DNA of 64,000 nt. It comes from Flavobacteriales bacterium (lineage in GTDB: Bacteria > Bacteroidota > Bacteroidia > Flavobacteriales_F > PHOS-HE28). Positions 16,714-25,743 of the stretch are shown here, in pieces (positions within the stretch are counted from its first letter, which is position 1; the number at the start of each line of letters is the position of its first letter). Where the stretch lies: the NCBI GenBank assembly GCA_020635695.1, contig JACJZH010000011.1:1-64000 (forward strand), written 5' to 3'. Below the pieces are notes generated by a model that searched no databases, was not told the DNA's origin, and worked only from the letters and a program-made list of their open reading frames with translations. Made by a program: the position numbers and the translations under genes.

Positions 16714-17991
16714 ATGTACCGTTCCATCCTTTCCTTCCTGGGCGTTTGTGCCCTGCTTTCGGCCGGTGCACAACAGACCGTGCATCAGGTCTTCGTGCTC
16801 AACGAGGGCTACTTCGACATGAACGCACAGACCCAGGTGGTACCGGTGAGCCTGGGCAGCTATGACCCCTTGTCCGGGACCTACCAGACCGTGGCCACCC
16901 TCACCGGTCCCCGCTTCGCCAGTGACGTGGAGGCGGGCAACGGCGTGGTGTACGTGGCCGCCGACGACCAGCTCCTGAAGTACGATGCCGATTCCTACGC
17001 CCTGTTGGGCCAGGTCCAGGTGCCCGGCATCCGTCAACTCGCGCTTTGGAACGACCGGGTGCTGCTCACCCGGGGTGAACTGGGCGGACTGCCGCACTAC
17101 TTCGAGGTGAGGCTGGCTTCGGACCTCTCCCTGGACTACGCCATCACCCCGGCCGACGGCCTGCTGTACAGCGCCGAGGACGTGGAGGTCGTGGGCGATG
17201 TGGCCCACCTCGCCGTGGGCAACTCCTTCGACTGGGGGAACCTGGTCGGCGAAGTGGCCCGGGTGGACCTGACCACCGGCAGCTACCTCGGCGCCATCGA
17301 CCTGGGGCCTGACGGCCGTAACCCCGAGAACATCATGCTGGAAGGCAGCGACCTCTTCGTGCTGAACAACACCGACTTCTCGAAGAGCAGCATCAGCCGC
17401 CTATCCGGTGGTGCCCTCAGCTACACCGTGGACGTGACCGTGAACAGCAGCTGCGGTGCCAGCGTGCTGGCGGACGGACAGGTGTACTACATGGAATACG
17501 CCCTGAACAAGCTGGCCCGCTTCGGCACCGCCACCGGCACCGTTACCGATACCCTGGCCGGGTCGCTGGCGCCCTACGGCATGCTGTACGATCCTGTGAA
17601 CGAGGTGCTGTACACCACGGCCACCGACTTCGTGAGCAGCGGCGAACTGCACATCACAGGGCTCGATGGGACCGTCCTGAGCACGGTGCCGGTAGGAGTG
17701 AGCCCCGGCCGCCTGGCCCTGGACCTGCGCACTGCTTCGGGAGTTGCCGGGGACGTTGGGACTGACGTACGGCTGTTCCCGAACCCGACCGACGATCGGC
17801 TGCAGGTCTCCTGGGAAGCCCCTGTGGAACGTGGCGAGGTCGTGGTGCACGATACCGCAGGCCGCGAGGTCCTTCGCCAGCGCGTTGGGCCTGGCGATAC
17901 CCGCCTCACGTTGAACGTACAGGACCTGCCGGCCGGTCCATACCTGCTCCAGCTCAACGAGCGTCCTGCACAACGGTTCACCAAGCGTTGA
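16714..17991 (+). CDS. T9SS-exported beta-propeller under cobalamin riboswitch (BtuG-like candidate)
   Basis: A 425-residue exported protein. The start at ATG 16714 gives a signal peptide (MYRSILSFLGVCALLSAGAQ). The mature part opens VFVLNEGYF and LGSYDP, the same pattern seen in DUF5074/YncE-like propellers, and continues as repeating four-strand blades to about residue 340. The last 80 residues are a T9SS type A tail (VRLFPNPTDD, VHDTAGREVL, LPAGPYLLQL). Because it lies directly behind a cobalamin riboswitch, a role in surface capture of cobalamin is likely. BtuG of Bacteroides is a surface propeller with very tight B12 binding, but that one is a lipoprotein and this one would be T9SS-delivered. 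No btuB receptor gene is next to it; a tRNA follows. Confidence 0.85.
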   Translation: MYRSILSFLGVCALLSAGAQQTVHQVFVLNEGYFDMNAQTQVVPVSLGSYDPLSGTYQTVATLTGPRFASDVEAGNGVVYVAADDQLLKYDADSYALLGQVQVPGIRQLALWNDRVLLTRGELGGLPHYFEVRLASDLSLDYAITPADGLLYSAEDVEVVGDVAHLAVGNSFDWGNLVGEVARVDLTTGSYLGAIDLGPDGRNPENIMLEGSDLFVLNNTDFSKSSISRLSGGALSYTVDVTVNSSCGASVLADGQVYYMEYALNKLARFGTATGTVTDTLAGSLAPYGMLYDPVNEVLYTTATDFVSSGELHITGLDGTVLSTVPVGVSPGRLALDLRTASGVAGDVGTDVRLFPNPTDDRLQVSWEAPVERGEVVVHDTAGREVLRQRVGPGDTRLTLNVQDLPAGPYLLQLNERPAQRFTKR

Positions 17992-18020
17992 CCCCGTGAG
18001 CGGCGAGCGCCCAAGGCCGC

Positions 18021-18028
18021 TATCTTTG
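18021..18028 (+). promoter_or_regulatory. -7 promoter element for tRNA-Thr
   Basis: TATCTTTG, an exact consensus match 12 nt before the mature 5' end of the tRNA. Confidence 0.65.
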
Positions 18029-18040
18029 CCGCCCGCATCA

Positions 18041-18112
18041 GCCTCCTTAGCTCAGCGGTAGAGCAGCTCATTCGTAATGAGCAGGTCGTCAGTTCAAATC
18101 TGACAGGAGGCT
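18041..18112 (+). tRNA. tRNA-Thr (anticodon CGT)
   Basis: A 72-nt cloverleaf. The acceptor arms GCCTCCT and AGGAGGC pair perfectly. The D-arm is AGCTCAGCGGTAGAGC. The anticodon stem GCTCA/TGAGC carries the loop TTCGTAA with anticodon CGT, reading ACG. The T-arm has GTTCAAATC. The 3' CCA is not encoded. It has its own promoter element and is followed by a strong terminator. Confidence 0.96.
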
Positions 18113-18118
18113 CGGAAG

Positions 18119-18143
18119 GCCCCGGTGTTCGCCGGGGCTTTTT
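18119..18143 (+). terminator. intrinsic terminator after tRNA-Thr
   Basis: A perfect 7-bp stem GCCCCGG/CCGGGGC with a 6-nt loop is followed by five T. It lies 7 nt after the tRNA. Confidence 0.85.
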
Positions 18144-18146
18144 CGT

Positions 18147-19274
18147 TCACCCCAGCAGCTCCACGGCCCTCCGCGCCACCCGGGGGCCGATGGCCACGCC
18201 CATGCCGCTCAATCGCACGGCGGTCACGATGCGGTCCCCGAGCCGTTCCACGAGCGGCTCCTTGCCCTGCCTCCCGAATCCCATGACCCCGCTCCAGCGG
18301 CGCTCGATGGTGAACGCCCGATCCGGCAGGATCACCTCCCGGAGCAGGGTCTCCAAGGCCTGCTGGATGACAGGGGAAGTGCCTTCCTCCAGGGTGGTCT
18401 CCCCGGTCTTGTCCAAGTGGCGCCCCCCTCCCAACAGGATGCCGCCGTTCCAGTTCCGGAAGTAGTAGTATCCCTCGTCCAGGTGGAAGGTGCCCTTGGG
18501 GAGCGGTCCCTCCACCGGGGCGGTAAGCAGCACCTGCCCCCGGGCCGGCCATACGTCCAGGTCCGGCCGTAGGTCCTTCGTGTACCCATTGGTGGCCAAC
18601 AGGACCTGTCCGGCGACGATCACCGTTCCGTCCGCCAGCCCTAGCTCCATGCCACCGGGCGTCTCGGTCATGCGCACTACCTGCGCGCCACCCCGGTACA
18701 GGACCCCTTCCCCCTGGACCTTCCGCAGGAGGCTGTGGATCAAGGCCCCACTGTCCACCGAACCTTCCAGGTGGGTGTGGATCGCCGCACCCACGTGCAT
18801 CCCGGCCAGTTCGGAGGAACCCTTGTCCACCACACGGTAGGGGTGTTCACCGAACACCGGTCCAAGCAGCTGGTTCAACCGGTCGAACCCTTCGAGCACC
18901 GAGGTGTACAGCGGAGCGTGGTCCCTGAACAGCTCGTATCCCCCGCAAGGGTCGAATCCGATGGGGCCATCACCAAGTTCGCGGCGGAGTTCCCCAAGAC
19001 CGAGCCATCGTTCCTGGACCCGGGCAAGAGCGGCATCCTCGCCTTCCCCGGCGATGTCGGAAAGGAGTTCGCCGGGGCTCCCGAAACAGGCGAAGCCGGC
19101 ATTCCTCACGCTTGCGCCATCCGGGAACGCACCGGCCTCCAGGACAAGGACATGATGATGGGGATGCCTGCGTTTGTAATGCAGGGCTCCGAAGAGCCCG
19201 ACAAGCCCGCCGCCGACCACGGCCAGGTGGGGTTCGGCATGGAAACTGCGGGCGGTCCAGAGGCTGTGCACCAT
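18147..19274 (-). CDS. FAD-dependent amino-acid-oxidase-family oxidoreductase
   Basis: A 375-residue flavoprotein of the DAO family (DadA/glycine oxidase-like). The dinucleotide-binding motif VVGGGLVG is near residue 20, followed by VLVLEAG. VRNAGFACFG corresponds to the family's substrate-side loop. ATNGYTKDL and ARGQVLLTAPV are typical of the middle part, and RLSGMGVAIGPRVAR closes the FAD site. The substrate cannot be told; a D-amino acid or an N-methylated or glycine-type amine is expected. It is a single gene converging on the tRNA, with only 4 nt between its stop and the tRNA terminator's T-run. No start-proximal promoter match is clear. Confidence 0.85.
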   Translation of the reverse strand: MVHSLWTARSFHAEPHLAVVGGGLVGLFGALHYKRRHPHHHVLVLEAGAFPDGASVRNAGFACFGSPGELLSDIAGEGEDAALARVQERWLGLGELRRELGDGPIGFDPCGGYELFRDHAPLYTSVLEGFDRLNQLLGPVFGEHPYRVVDKGSSELAGMHVGAAIHTHLEGSVDSGALIHSLLRKVQGEGVLYRGGAQVVRMTETPGGMELGLADGTVIVAGQVLLATNGYTKDLRPDLDVWPARGQVLLTAPVEGPLPKGTFHLDEGYYYFRNWNGGILLGGGRHLDKTGETTLEEGTSPVIQQALETLLREVILPDRAFTIERRWSGVMGFGRQGKEPLVERLGDRIVTAVRLSGMGVAIGPRVARRAVELLG

Positions 19275-19363
19275 CGGTCGGGCGGGGAAGTACGCGACCC
19301 AAGTTCGGCAGGGCGCTCCGGATCGCCTTATTTTGCGAAGTTAAAGGGAGCCTGAACGGAACC

Positions 19364-22300
19364 ATGGAGGTGCGATCGCAGGGAACAAGCCTGACCAGGG
19401 CCATCTGGCGGATGCTCATCGGCATGCTCGTGCTTGCCGTCCTGCCGGTTTCCGCCCAGGTGGACAACGTGTACGTCTATGGCACCGTGAAGGACCACAG
19501 CACGGCCAAGAAATTGGACGGAGTGGTGATCACGGTGTTCAAGAACGGTGCGAAGCTCACCGAGGTGGTCACCAATGCCAGTGGGAAGTATGAAGTGAAC
19601 CTGGACTATGGGGCGGACTACAAGCTGGTCTATGGCCGGTCGGACCTGGTGAACAAGAACATCACCATCGATACCCGGAACATTCCCGAGGAGGAACGCC
19701 TGGGTGGACATGGGATGAACATCGAGATGACCTTGTTCAGCCAGTTGCCCGGTGTGGACTTCAGCATCCTGGACAACCCCATTGGCAAGGCGAAGTACGA
19801 CGGCGCGACCGGCGAGGTGACCTGGGACCTGGAGTACACCAACCAGATCCGCAACGAGATCGCGCGCCTGATGAAGGCCTACGAGGACCGCAAGAAGCGC
19901 GAGGCCAACCTCGAGGAGGATTTTGCCAAGCTGATGCAGGCCGGGGACGAGGCCATGGGCAAGGCCGATTTTCAGAAGGCGGTGGCCTCCTTCACGGAAG
20001 CGCTCACCCTGAAACCCGACGAGCCGGTGGCCAAGGCCAAGCTGAGCGATGCCCAGATGCGGCTGACGGCGCAGGAGGAGGAGACCAGGAAGGAGGAGCA
20101 GTACGCGGCCCTGATCAAGGATGCGGACGGACTGTTCAACAAGAAGGAGTACGAGACCGCCAAAGGGAAGTACGAAGAGGCTTCCAAGGTGAAGCCCGGA
20201 GAGGCCTATCCGAAGCAGCGCATCGCGGAGATCGGCACCATTCTGAAGGACCTGGAACGGCTGGCGGAGGAAGAGCGCAAGGCCAGGGAACTTCAGGAGA
20301 AGTACGATGCGGCGATCAAGGCCGCGGATGATGCGTTCAAGGCGGAGAACTACGAACAGGCCAGGACCAAGTACACCGAGGCCAGTGGCCTGAAGCCGGA
20401 GGAGAAGTATCCGAAGGACCAGCTGGCAGCCGTGGCGGCCGCCATGGAAGAGCAGGCACGCAAGGCCGAGGAGGAACGCCTGGCCAGGGAGCTCCAGGAG
20501 AACTACGATGCGGCCATCAAGGCGGCCGATGCCGCCTTCACCGCGAAGAACTACGAGCAGGCCCAGACCAAGTACACCGAGGCCAGCGGCCTGAAGCCGG
20601 AAGAGAAGTACCCCAAGGACCAGTTGGCCGCCGTGGCGGCCGCCTTGGAGGAGTTGGCACGCAAGGCCGAGGAGGAACGGCAGGCCAAGGAGCTCCAGGC
20701 CAGGTACGACGCGGCCATCCAGGTGGCGGACGCAGCCTTCAATGCCGCCAAGTACGAGGATGCGCGGACCAAGTACACCGAGGCGGGCGAGATCAAGCCC
20801 GAGGAGAAGTACCCGAAGGACCAGTTGAAGGCGATCGACCTCGCCCTGGAGGAGTTGGCACGCAAGGCCGAGGAGGAGCGTCAGGCCCGTGAGCTCCAGG
20901 AGCGCTACGATGCGGCCATCCAGGCGGCCGACGCGGCGTTCAATGCGGCCGACTACGAGGATGCGCGGACCAAATACACCGAGGCCGGCGAGATCAAGCC
21001 GGAGGAGAAGTACCCGAAGGACCGGTTGAAGGCCATCGATGCCGCCCTGGAGGAACTGGCCCGCAAGGCCGAGGAGGAACGGCTGGCACGCGAGCTTCAG
21101 GAGAAGTACGACGCGTCCATCGCCAAGGCGGACAAGGCCTTTGATGAGGAACGGTACGAGCAGGCACGCGCCGCCTACACCGAGGCCAGTGGGCTGAAGC
21201 CGGAGGAGACCTACCCCAAGGACAGGCTGAAGGCGATCGACGAGCGCATCGCTGAACTCGAGCGCCTGGCCGAGGAAGAGCGCCTGGCCCGCGAGCTGCA
21301 GGAGAAGTATGATGCGGCGATCTCCGCCGCCGACAAGGCCTATGGGTCGGAGGACTGGGAAGCGTCCAAGGCGAAGTACACCGAGGCCGCCGGACTCAAA
21401 CCGGCGGAGGCCTATCCGAGGGACCGCATCGCCGAGATCGACGCCAAGCTTGCCGAGCTGGCCCGGAAGGCCGAGGAGGAACGCAAGGCCCGGGAACTGC
21501 AGGAACGGTATGATGCGCTCATCGTCAAGGCCGACGCCGCTTTCAAGGGGGAGGCCTACAGCGAGGCGATGAACGACTACCGGGACGCCCTGCAGTTGAA
21601 GCCCGAGGAGGCCTACCCGCAGGAACGGATCACGGCCATCGAGGGATTGCTGGATCAGGCGGCCCGCGACAAGGCCGAGGCCGAACGCCTGGAGCGGGAA
21701 CGGCGCGAGCGTGACCAGCGGTACGCCGATGCCGTGGCCCGGGGAGATGCGGCCTTCTCATCCGAGGACTGGAACACCGCCCGGTCGGCCTACACGGAAG
21801 CCGGAGAGATCAAGCCCGACGAGCAATACCCGAAGGACCGGTTGAAGGCCATCAGCGACCGCATCGCCGATCAGGCCGCAGCGGACGAGGCCGCCCGACT
21901 GGCCGCCCAGCAGGCCGAGCAGGACCGCCTGGCGCAGCAGGCCGAGGAACGCGACCGTCGGTATGACGAGCTCGTGGCCAAAGGAGATGAGGCCTTTGAA
22001 CGGGACGAACTGGACCTGGCCAAGGCCGCCTTCAAGGATGCCCTCGGCGTGAAGCCCGGGGAGCAGTATCCGCAGGACCAACTGGCGGCCATTGAACGGC
22101 GGAGGCTGGAGCTATCCGCAGCGGACGAAGCCGCGCGACTCGCCGCCGAGCAGGAAGCCGCTGAACGCGCAAGGGCCGAGGAGGAGCGGCGCCGGCTGGA
22201 GGCCGATCAGGAGGCCTTGGAGGCCCGCTACCGGGAATTGATCGCATCGGCCGATCTGGCGTTCGGGGCCGACGAGCTGGAACGTGCGCGGTCCAGTTAT

Positions 22301-23677
22301 CAGCAAGCGTTGGACGTGAAGCCGGGCGAACAGTATCCCAAGGACCGGATCGCCAACATCGATGCCGAGCTTGCCCGGCGCCGCGAACAGGCCCAGGATG
22401 CCGAGGCCATGGCCGCCGAGCAACGAAGGTTGGAGGAAGAGCGCCGCCGACGGGAGCAGGAAGAGGCCGACGCAGCCCGTCGCCTGGCGGATGAGGAACG
22501 CATGCGTCTGGAGCGGGAGAAGGAACTGGACGCCCGATACCGCGACCTGATCGTGGAGGCCGACCAGGCGTTGGCCGATCAGCAGTACCAGCAGGCCCGG
22601 GGTACCTATGCACAGGCCCTGGACGTGAAACCGGCGGAGGCCTATCCGAAGGCCAAGATGGAACAGATCGACCTGATCCTTGCCGAGCAGGAAAGGCTGC
22701 GCCGGGAACAGGAGCTTGCGGAGCAACGGTCACGGGAGGAGGAGGAACGGCGTCCGGCCAGTACCACCATCGACATCCGCAAGGAGCAGGAGGCCGAGCA
22801 GTTCATGCGGGAGGCGCGTGAACGCGAAGAGGCCGAGAAGTGGGAGCGCATCAAGAAGTTCAAGGTGGAGGTGAGCGAACAGGAGGTGGCACGGACCGAG
22901 AGCGCGGCGGAACGCCGGGATCTCGGGCTGCAGGAAAAGCAGGTCTACGAGGAGGGAGGACAACAGCTTTTCCAAGGCAGCGAGGAGCAGCGCCTGCGGA
23001 ATGCCGATGCCATCGCCAGGCAGAAGGCCGCACTGGCCGATGCCGAGCAGGACCGGCGCCAACGGAACACCACGGAACGGTCGGAGGCCTACGATGTGAA
23101 GCTCAACACCGAACAGGCCTTCGCCGAGGAACAGCGCACCTGGACCGAGCGGCAGCAGGAACAGGCGGCAGCCTTGCGGACGGAGAAGGAGGAGGTCCTG
23201 GAGGAGGAAGCGGACAGGCGCGCCGGCAACGAGGCACGCACGCGGCAGGCCTTGGAAGGGAACGATGCGTTCCGGAGTTCGCTGGCCGACATGCAGGAAC
23301 GAGGTGACCGACTGGTGCAGGGACGGCGGGACGAAGTGGCCGATGAGAAGGCCATGGCCATGGCGCGCGAGGAACAACTGGTCCGGGGTAGCGAGCAGGG
23401 CAGACAGAACGCCAAGGCCTCGTTGGACGCGACACCGGTGAACAAGCCGAAAAGCTTCCAGGATTACCGGCAGTCGAAGCTATCCCAGGAGTATCCGCCC
23501 GGGGTCACCGAGGAGAGCTACACCGAGGGCAACAAGGTCATCATCCGCCGTGTGGTGGTGAACGGCAACAAGGCCGATGAGTACAGCAAGGTGATCGCCA
23601 AGTGGGGCACCTTCTACTTCAAGAACGGCCAAAGCATCACCGAGCCCATCTGGTCCCGGGAGACCGAGGGTCAGTGA
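19364..23677 (+). CDS. giant exported coiled-coil protein with 67-residue TPR-like repeats and WG-FYFK cap
   Basis: A 1437-residue protein. From the ATG at 19364 there is a signal peptide (WRMLIGMLVLAVLPVSAQ). Then comes a carboxypeptidase-regulatory-like beta domain (about 30-105, with VYGTVKDHSTAKKLDGVV and TNASGKYEVNLDYG) and a conserved segment around 130-165. Twelve TPR-like units follow from about residue 247, of the form YDAAI--AD-AF----YE-A---Y-EA--LKPEE-YP-D-L--I. The first eight are spaced exactly 67 residues. A long Glu/Arg/Gln-rich coiled coil leads to a C-terminal cap (RRVVVNGNKADEYSKV, WGTFYFKNGQSIT). The cap and N-domain recur in the 39655-40794 product. The longer frame back to 19112 runs into the divergent oxidoreductase. 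Probably periplasmic and structural; not recognised as a named family. Confidence 0.85.
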   Translation: MEVRSQGTSLTRAIWRMLIGMLVLAVLPVSAQVDNVYVYGTVKDHSTAKKLDGVVITVFKNGAKLTEVVTNASGKYEVNLDYGADYKLVYGRSDLVNKNITIDTRNIPEEERLGGHGMNIEMTLFSQLPGVDFSILDNPIGKAKYDGATGEVTWDLEYTNQIRNEIARLMKAYEDRKKREANLEEDFAKLMQAGDEAMGKADFQKAVASFTEALTLKPDEPVAKAKLSDAQMRLTAQEEETRKEEQYAALIKDADGLFNKKEYETAKGKYEEASKVKPGEAYPKQRIAEIGTILKDLERLAEEERKARELQEKYDAAIKAADDAFKAENYEQARTKYTEASGLKPEEKYPKDQLAAVAAAMEEQARKAEEERLARELQENYDAAIKAADAAFTAKNYEQAQTKYTEASGLKPEEKYPKDQLAAVAAALEELARKAEEERQAKELQARYDAAIQVADAAFNAAKYEDARTKYTEAGEIKPEEKYPKDQLKAIDLALEELARKAEEERQARELQERYDAAIQAADAAFNAADYEDARTKYTEAGEIKPEEKYPKDRLKAIDAALEELARKAEEERLARELQEKYDASIAKADKAFDEERYEQARAAYTEASGLKPEETYPKDRLKAIDERIAELERLAEEERLARELQEKYDAAISAADKAYGSEDWEASKAKYTEAAGLKPAEAYPRDRIAEIDAKLAELARKAEEERKARELQERYDALIVKADAAFKGEAYSEAMNDYRDALQLKPEEAYPQERITAIEGLLDQAARDKAEAERLERERRERDQRYADAVARGDAAFSSEDWNTARSAYTEAGEIKPDEQYPKDRLKAISDRIADQAAADEAARLAAQQAEQDRLAQQAEERDRRYDELVAKGDEAFERDELDLAKAAFKDALGVKPGEQYPQDQLAAIERRRLELSAADEAARLAAEQEAAERARAEEERRRLEADQEALEARYRELIASADLAFGADELERARSSYQQALDVKPGEQYPKDRIANIDAELARRREQAQDAEAMAAEQRRLEEERRRREQEEADAARRLADEERMRLEREKELDARYRDLIVEADQALADQQYQQARGTYAQALDVKPAEAYPKAKMEQIDLILAEQERLRREQELAEQRSREEEERRPASTTIDIRKEQEAEQFMREAREREEAEKWERIKKFKVEVSEQEVARTESAAERRDLGLQEKQVYEEGGQQLFQGSEEQRLRNADAIARQKAALADAEQDRRQRNTTERSEAYDVKLNTEQAFAEEQRTWTERQQEQAAALRTEKEEVLEEEADRRAGNEARTRQALEGNDAFRSSLADMQERGDRLVQGRRDEVADEKAMAMAREEQLVRGSEQGRQNAKASLDATPVNKPKSFQDYRQSKLSQEYPPGVTEESYTEGNKVIIRRVVVNGNKADEYSKVIAKWGTFYFKNGQSITEPIWSRETEGQ
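20102..22735 (+). repeat. tandem coding repeats, 201-bp period
   Basis: Units begin with a Tyr codon at 20102, 20303, 20504, 20705, 20906, 21107, 21308 and 21509, seven intervals of exactly 201 bp. They then loosen to 21722, 21962, 22229 and 22538 as the charged linker lengthens. The central units are nearly identical over long stretches, which suggests recent duplication or homogenisation. Confidence 0.9.
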
Positions 23678-25173
23678 CCCGCCCCGTCACCTTCGTGATC
23701 CCGTTTCCAGAGTCGTTCAATGAGATCGGCGATCTGTTCGGGCGATAGCTGCTTTCCAACGATGCGCCGGTCCTTGTCCAGAACGAAGACCTTCGGTGTG
23801 CTGAAGACGTCGTAGGTGTCGGCGTAGTTCAAGCTGGCCAGGGTGGTGTACCTGGGGATGTACTTGGAAGGGTCCTTCTTGGCCTCTTCGTACACATGAT
23901 GGGTCAACCCCACGTTCACCCAGTCGAGGTCCTTCTCCCGGATGAATTCCTTCCAGTCCGCGAAGAGCACGCTGTCCGTGGCCTTGGCCACCGCGTACAC
24001 TTCCGCATTGAGCCCCTGCAGGCGCTCCTTGTAGATGCGGTGCAGCTCGGGCAGCTCCTTCTTGCAATGACCACAATGCGGGTCCCAGAAACAAAGGACC
24101 ACGAATTCCTCAGGAAGCGGATGGGAGGCCACCCAACGCGCCTCGGACGTGTCCGGAAGGATCAAGGGCATGGCCTGGGCACCGATCACCAGGGGGGCCA
24201 TCTTCGTGGCCCGTTCGCAGAGTTTGTCCAGTTTCTCATCGGTCATCCACCAGGCCCTGCTCTTGCCTTCGGGCCTCGGGCAGTAGTAGGTCAGGGCCAT
24301 GTGCACGAACACGGCGTCCATGCCCATGATGTCGCTGGTCTCGTAGGTGTAGGTGACGTGGTGCACCACGTACCGGAACAACTCGCGATCGTCACCCAGC
24401 CGTGCCACCAGGCGGTCCGTCAGCGCATTGATCGTGTCCGGTACCTGGGGCACCAGCTTGGAGAAGTATTCCTCCACCTTGTTGGCGAACACCGGCGTTC
24501 GTACGATCCTCGGATCGGTCAGGTCGGTATGGTCCCAGAAATGGTCCCTGTAGGCATAATAGGCCCCCACACTGTCCACCCGGCCGTCGGGAAGCAGCGG
24601 CTGGGGTGGGTCGACCGGAATGCTCATGCGCACCACCCGTGCCACCAACGCGTCCGGGTCCTTGTCGATGAGCTCCTGCTGGTATGATCGCACACCCTGG
24701 TCCAGGTCCTTGAGCTGCTGCTCGAACGTGGCCCGCCGGATGGGGTCCCGTTCCTGCTCGGCCCTGGTACGCAGCGATGCCCCCTTCTCCTTCTGCTCGT
24801 TCAGGTACCGGATGTAATCGATGAAGCGCTTGTTCTCGGCCGACCGCACCACCTCGAGATCTCCGACCAGGTCGTCCATCGTGGTCCGCACGTCCACCTC
24901 GGGCTCGTTGAGCACCAGTTCGAAATACTTCGGACCGGGCACCACCACGGCATAGATGCCCGCCGGCCTGCCATCCGGGGCTTCGAACACCGCCTTCCCT
25001 TGGTCGTCGGCAAGGGCGGTGTCCGCGTAGAACAGCTTGTTCCCGTAATAGCTGGCCAGGTAGAGGGTGTCTCCTTCGGCGCCCTTCACCTGAACACGGA
25101 TCACCTGGCCGGTGGAGCCCAGCACCAGCATGGGGGCCAGCGCAATGAGCAAGGAAAGCAGCTTCCTGAACAT
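23671..25173 (-). CDS. envelope thioredoxin-like protein with DUF4369/DUF5106-type N-terminal region
   Basis: A 500-residue protein with a signal peptide (MFRKLLSLLIALAPMLVLG). The N-terminal beta domain (about 25-110, VKGAEGDTLYLASYYGNKLFYADT) matches DUF4369. A helical DUF5106-like middle (about 115-340) follows. A thioredoxin fold ends the chain, with the redox motif CGHC in FWDPHCGHCKKELPEL near residue 365, the cis-Pro region FSTPKVFVLD and GKQLSPEQIADLIERL. These Bacteroidota proteins are exported thiol-disulfide enzymes; the partner is unknown. Its stop overlaps the end of the repeat-protein gene by 7 nt on the opposite strand. A TAATTTCG element at 25179-25186 is the likely promoter, with one mismatch. 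Confidence 0.85.
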   Translation of the reverse strand: MFRKLLSLLIALAPMLVLGSTGQVIRVQVKGAEGDTLYLASYYGNKLFYADTALADDQGKAVFEAPDGRPAGIYAVVVPGPKYFELVLNEPEVDVRTTMDDLVGDLEVVRSAENKRFIDYIRYLNEQKEKGASLRTRAEQERDPIRRATFEQQLKDLDQGVRSYQQELIDKDPDALVARVVRMSIPVDPPQPLLPDGRVDSVGAYYAYRDHFWDHTDLTDPRIVRTPVFANKVEEYFSKLVPQVPDTINALTDRLVARLGDDRELFRYVVHHVTYTYETSDIMGMDAVFVHMALTYYCPRPEGKSRAWWMTDEKLDKLCERATKMAPLVIGAQAMPLILPDTSEARWVASHPLPEEFVVLCFWDPHCGHCKKELPELHRIYKERLQGLNAEVYAVAKATDSVLFADWKEFIREKDLDWVNVGLTHHVYEEAKKDPSKYIPRYTTLASLNYADTYDVFSTPKVFVLDKDRRIVGKQLSPEQIADLIERLWKRDHEGDGAGH

Positions 25174-25277
25174 GGGGCGAAATTAAGCGGCCGGTCGGCC
25201 GGACGGGCTTCAGCAAGATCCCTGCCGTTCGTGGATGAGGCAACCCTGCCTGCCCCGCGATCGTCCTACGGATGGTC

Positions 25278-25285
25278 TATCTTTG
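25278..25285 (+). promoter_or_regulatory. -7 promoter element for small exported protein
   Basis: TATCTTTG, an exact match ending 23 nt before the ATG at 25309. Confidence 0.65.
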
Positions 25286-25308
25286 ACCTCAACCGATACA
25301 TGATCGCC

Positions 25309-25689
25309 ATGTTCAAGACACGCATCCTCCCGCTCCTTGCCGCCACGTTCCTGTCCCTCGGTGGGCTTCAGGCACAGGAGCGCGTTGAACCCGTGCAGGA
25401 TACCCCGGAAATGCGGGAGAAGGCCCTGGCCCGGACCGAGGCCGTGGGGACCACGGTGGGTGGCCTGAACGCCGAGCAGGAAGAAAAGGTCATGGACATG
25501 TACATGCAGGTGGAACGGCATCTGGCCGCCATCGCCGAGCGCATGTCCCATCAACCTGAAGCGGACCGGAACGCGGACATGAAACATGTGTACGCCTCGG
25601 TGGACGCCTTCGAGCAGCGCCAGTTGAACGAGATCCTCACCGAAGGACAGCTCGACCAATGGAAGGCGGCCCTTGGGCAGCAGGAATGA
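25309..25689 (+). CDS. small exported helical protein of unknown function
   Basis: A 126-residue protein with a signal peptide (MFKTRILPLLAATFLSLGG, cleavage near LQAQ). The mature part is about 100 residues of predicted helix, with ALARTEAVGTTVGGLNAEQEEKVMDMY and a Met-rich segment (MDMYMQVERHLAAIAERMSH). The general look is that of Spy/CpxP-like periplasmic helical proteins (helix, LNAEQEEKV, helix), but I cannot confirm homology. An ATG at 25300 would add three residues. It is monocistronic, with its own promoter element and a strong terminator. Confidence 0.8.
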   Translation: MFKTRILPLLAATFLSLGGLQAQERVEPVQDTPEMREKALARTEAVGTTVGGLNAEQEEKVMDMYMQVERHLAAIAERMSHQPEADRNADMKHVYASVDAFEQRQLNEILTEGQLDQWKAALGQQE

Positions 25690-25710
25690 TCCCTTGGAAG
25701 TCTTGATGAA

Positions 25711-25735
25711 GGGACCGCCACGGCGGTCCCTTTTT
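25711..25735 (+). terminator. intrinsic terminator
   Basis: An 8-bp perfect stem GGGACCGC/GCGGTCCC with tetraloop CACG and then five T. It lies 21 nt after the stop of the small exported protein and just before the end of prfC on the other strand. Confidence 0.85.
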
Positions 25736-25743
25736 CGTGGTCC

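Noticed and set aside
18041..18143. tRNA-Thr as an integration site of a mobile element
   Set aside because: No repeated tRNA 3' end, integrase or foreign-looking block lies next to it; a normal terminator and a housekeeping-type gene follow.
20102..22735. Regular 201-bp tandem repeats considered as a CRISPR-like or non-coding array
   Set aside because: Period is a multiple of three, the reading frame is intact, and units encode a conserved helical pattern.
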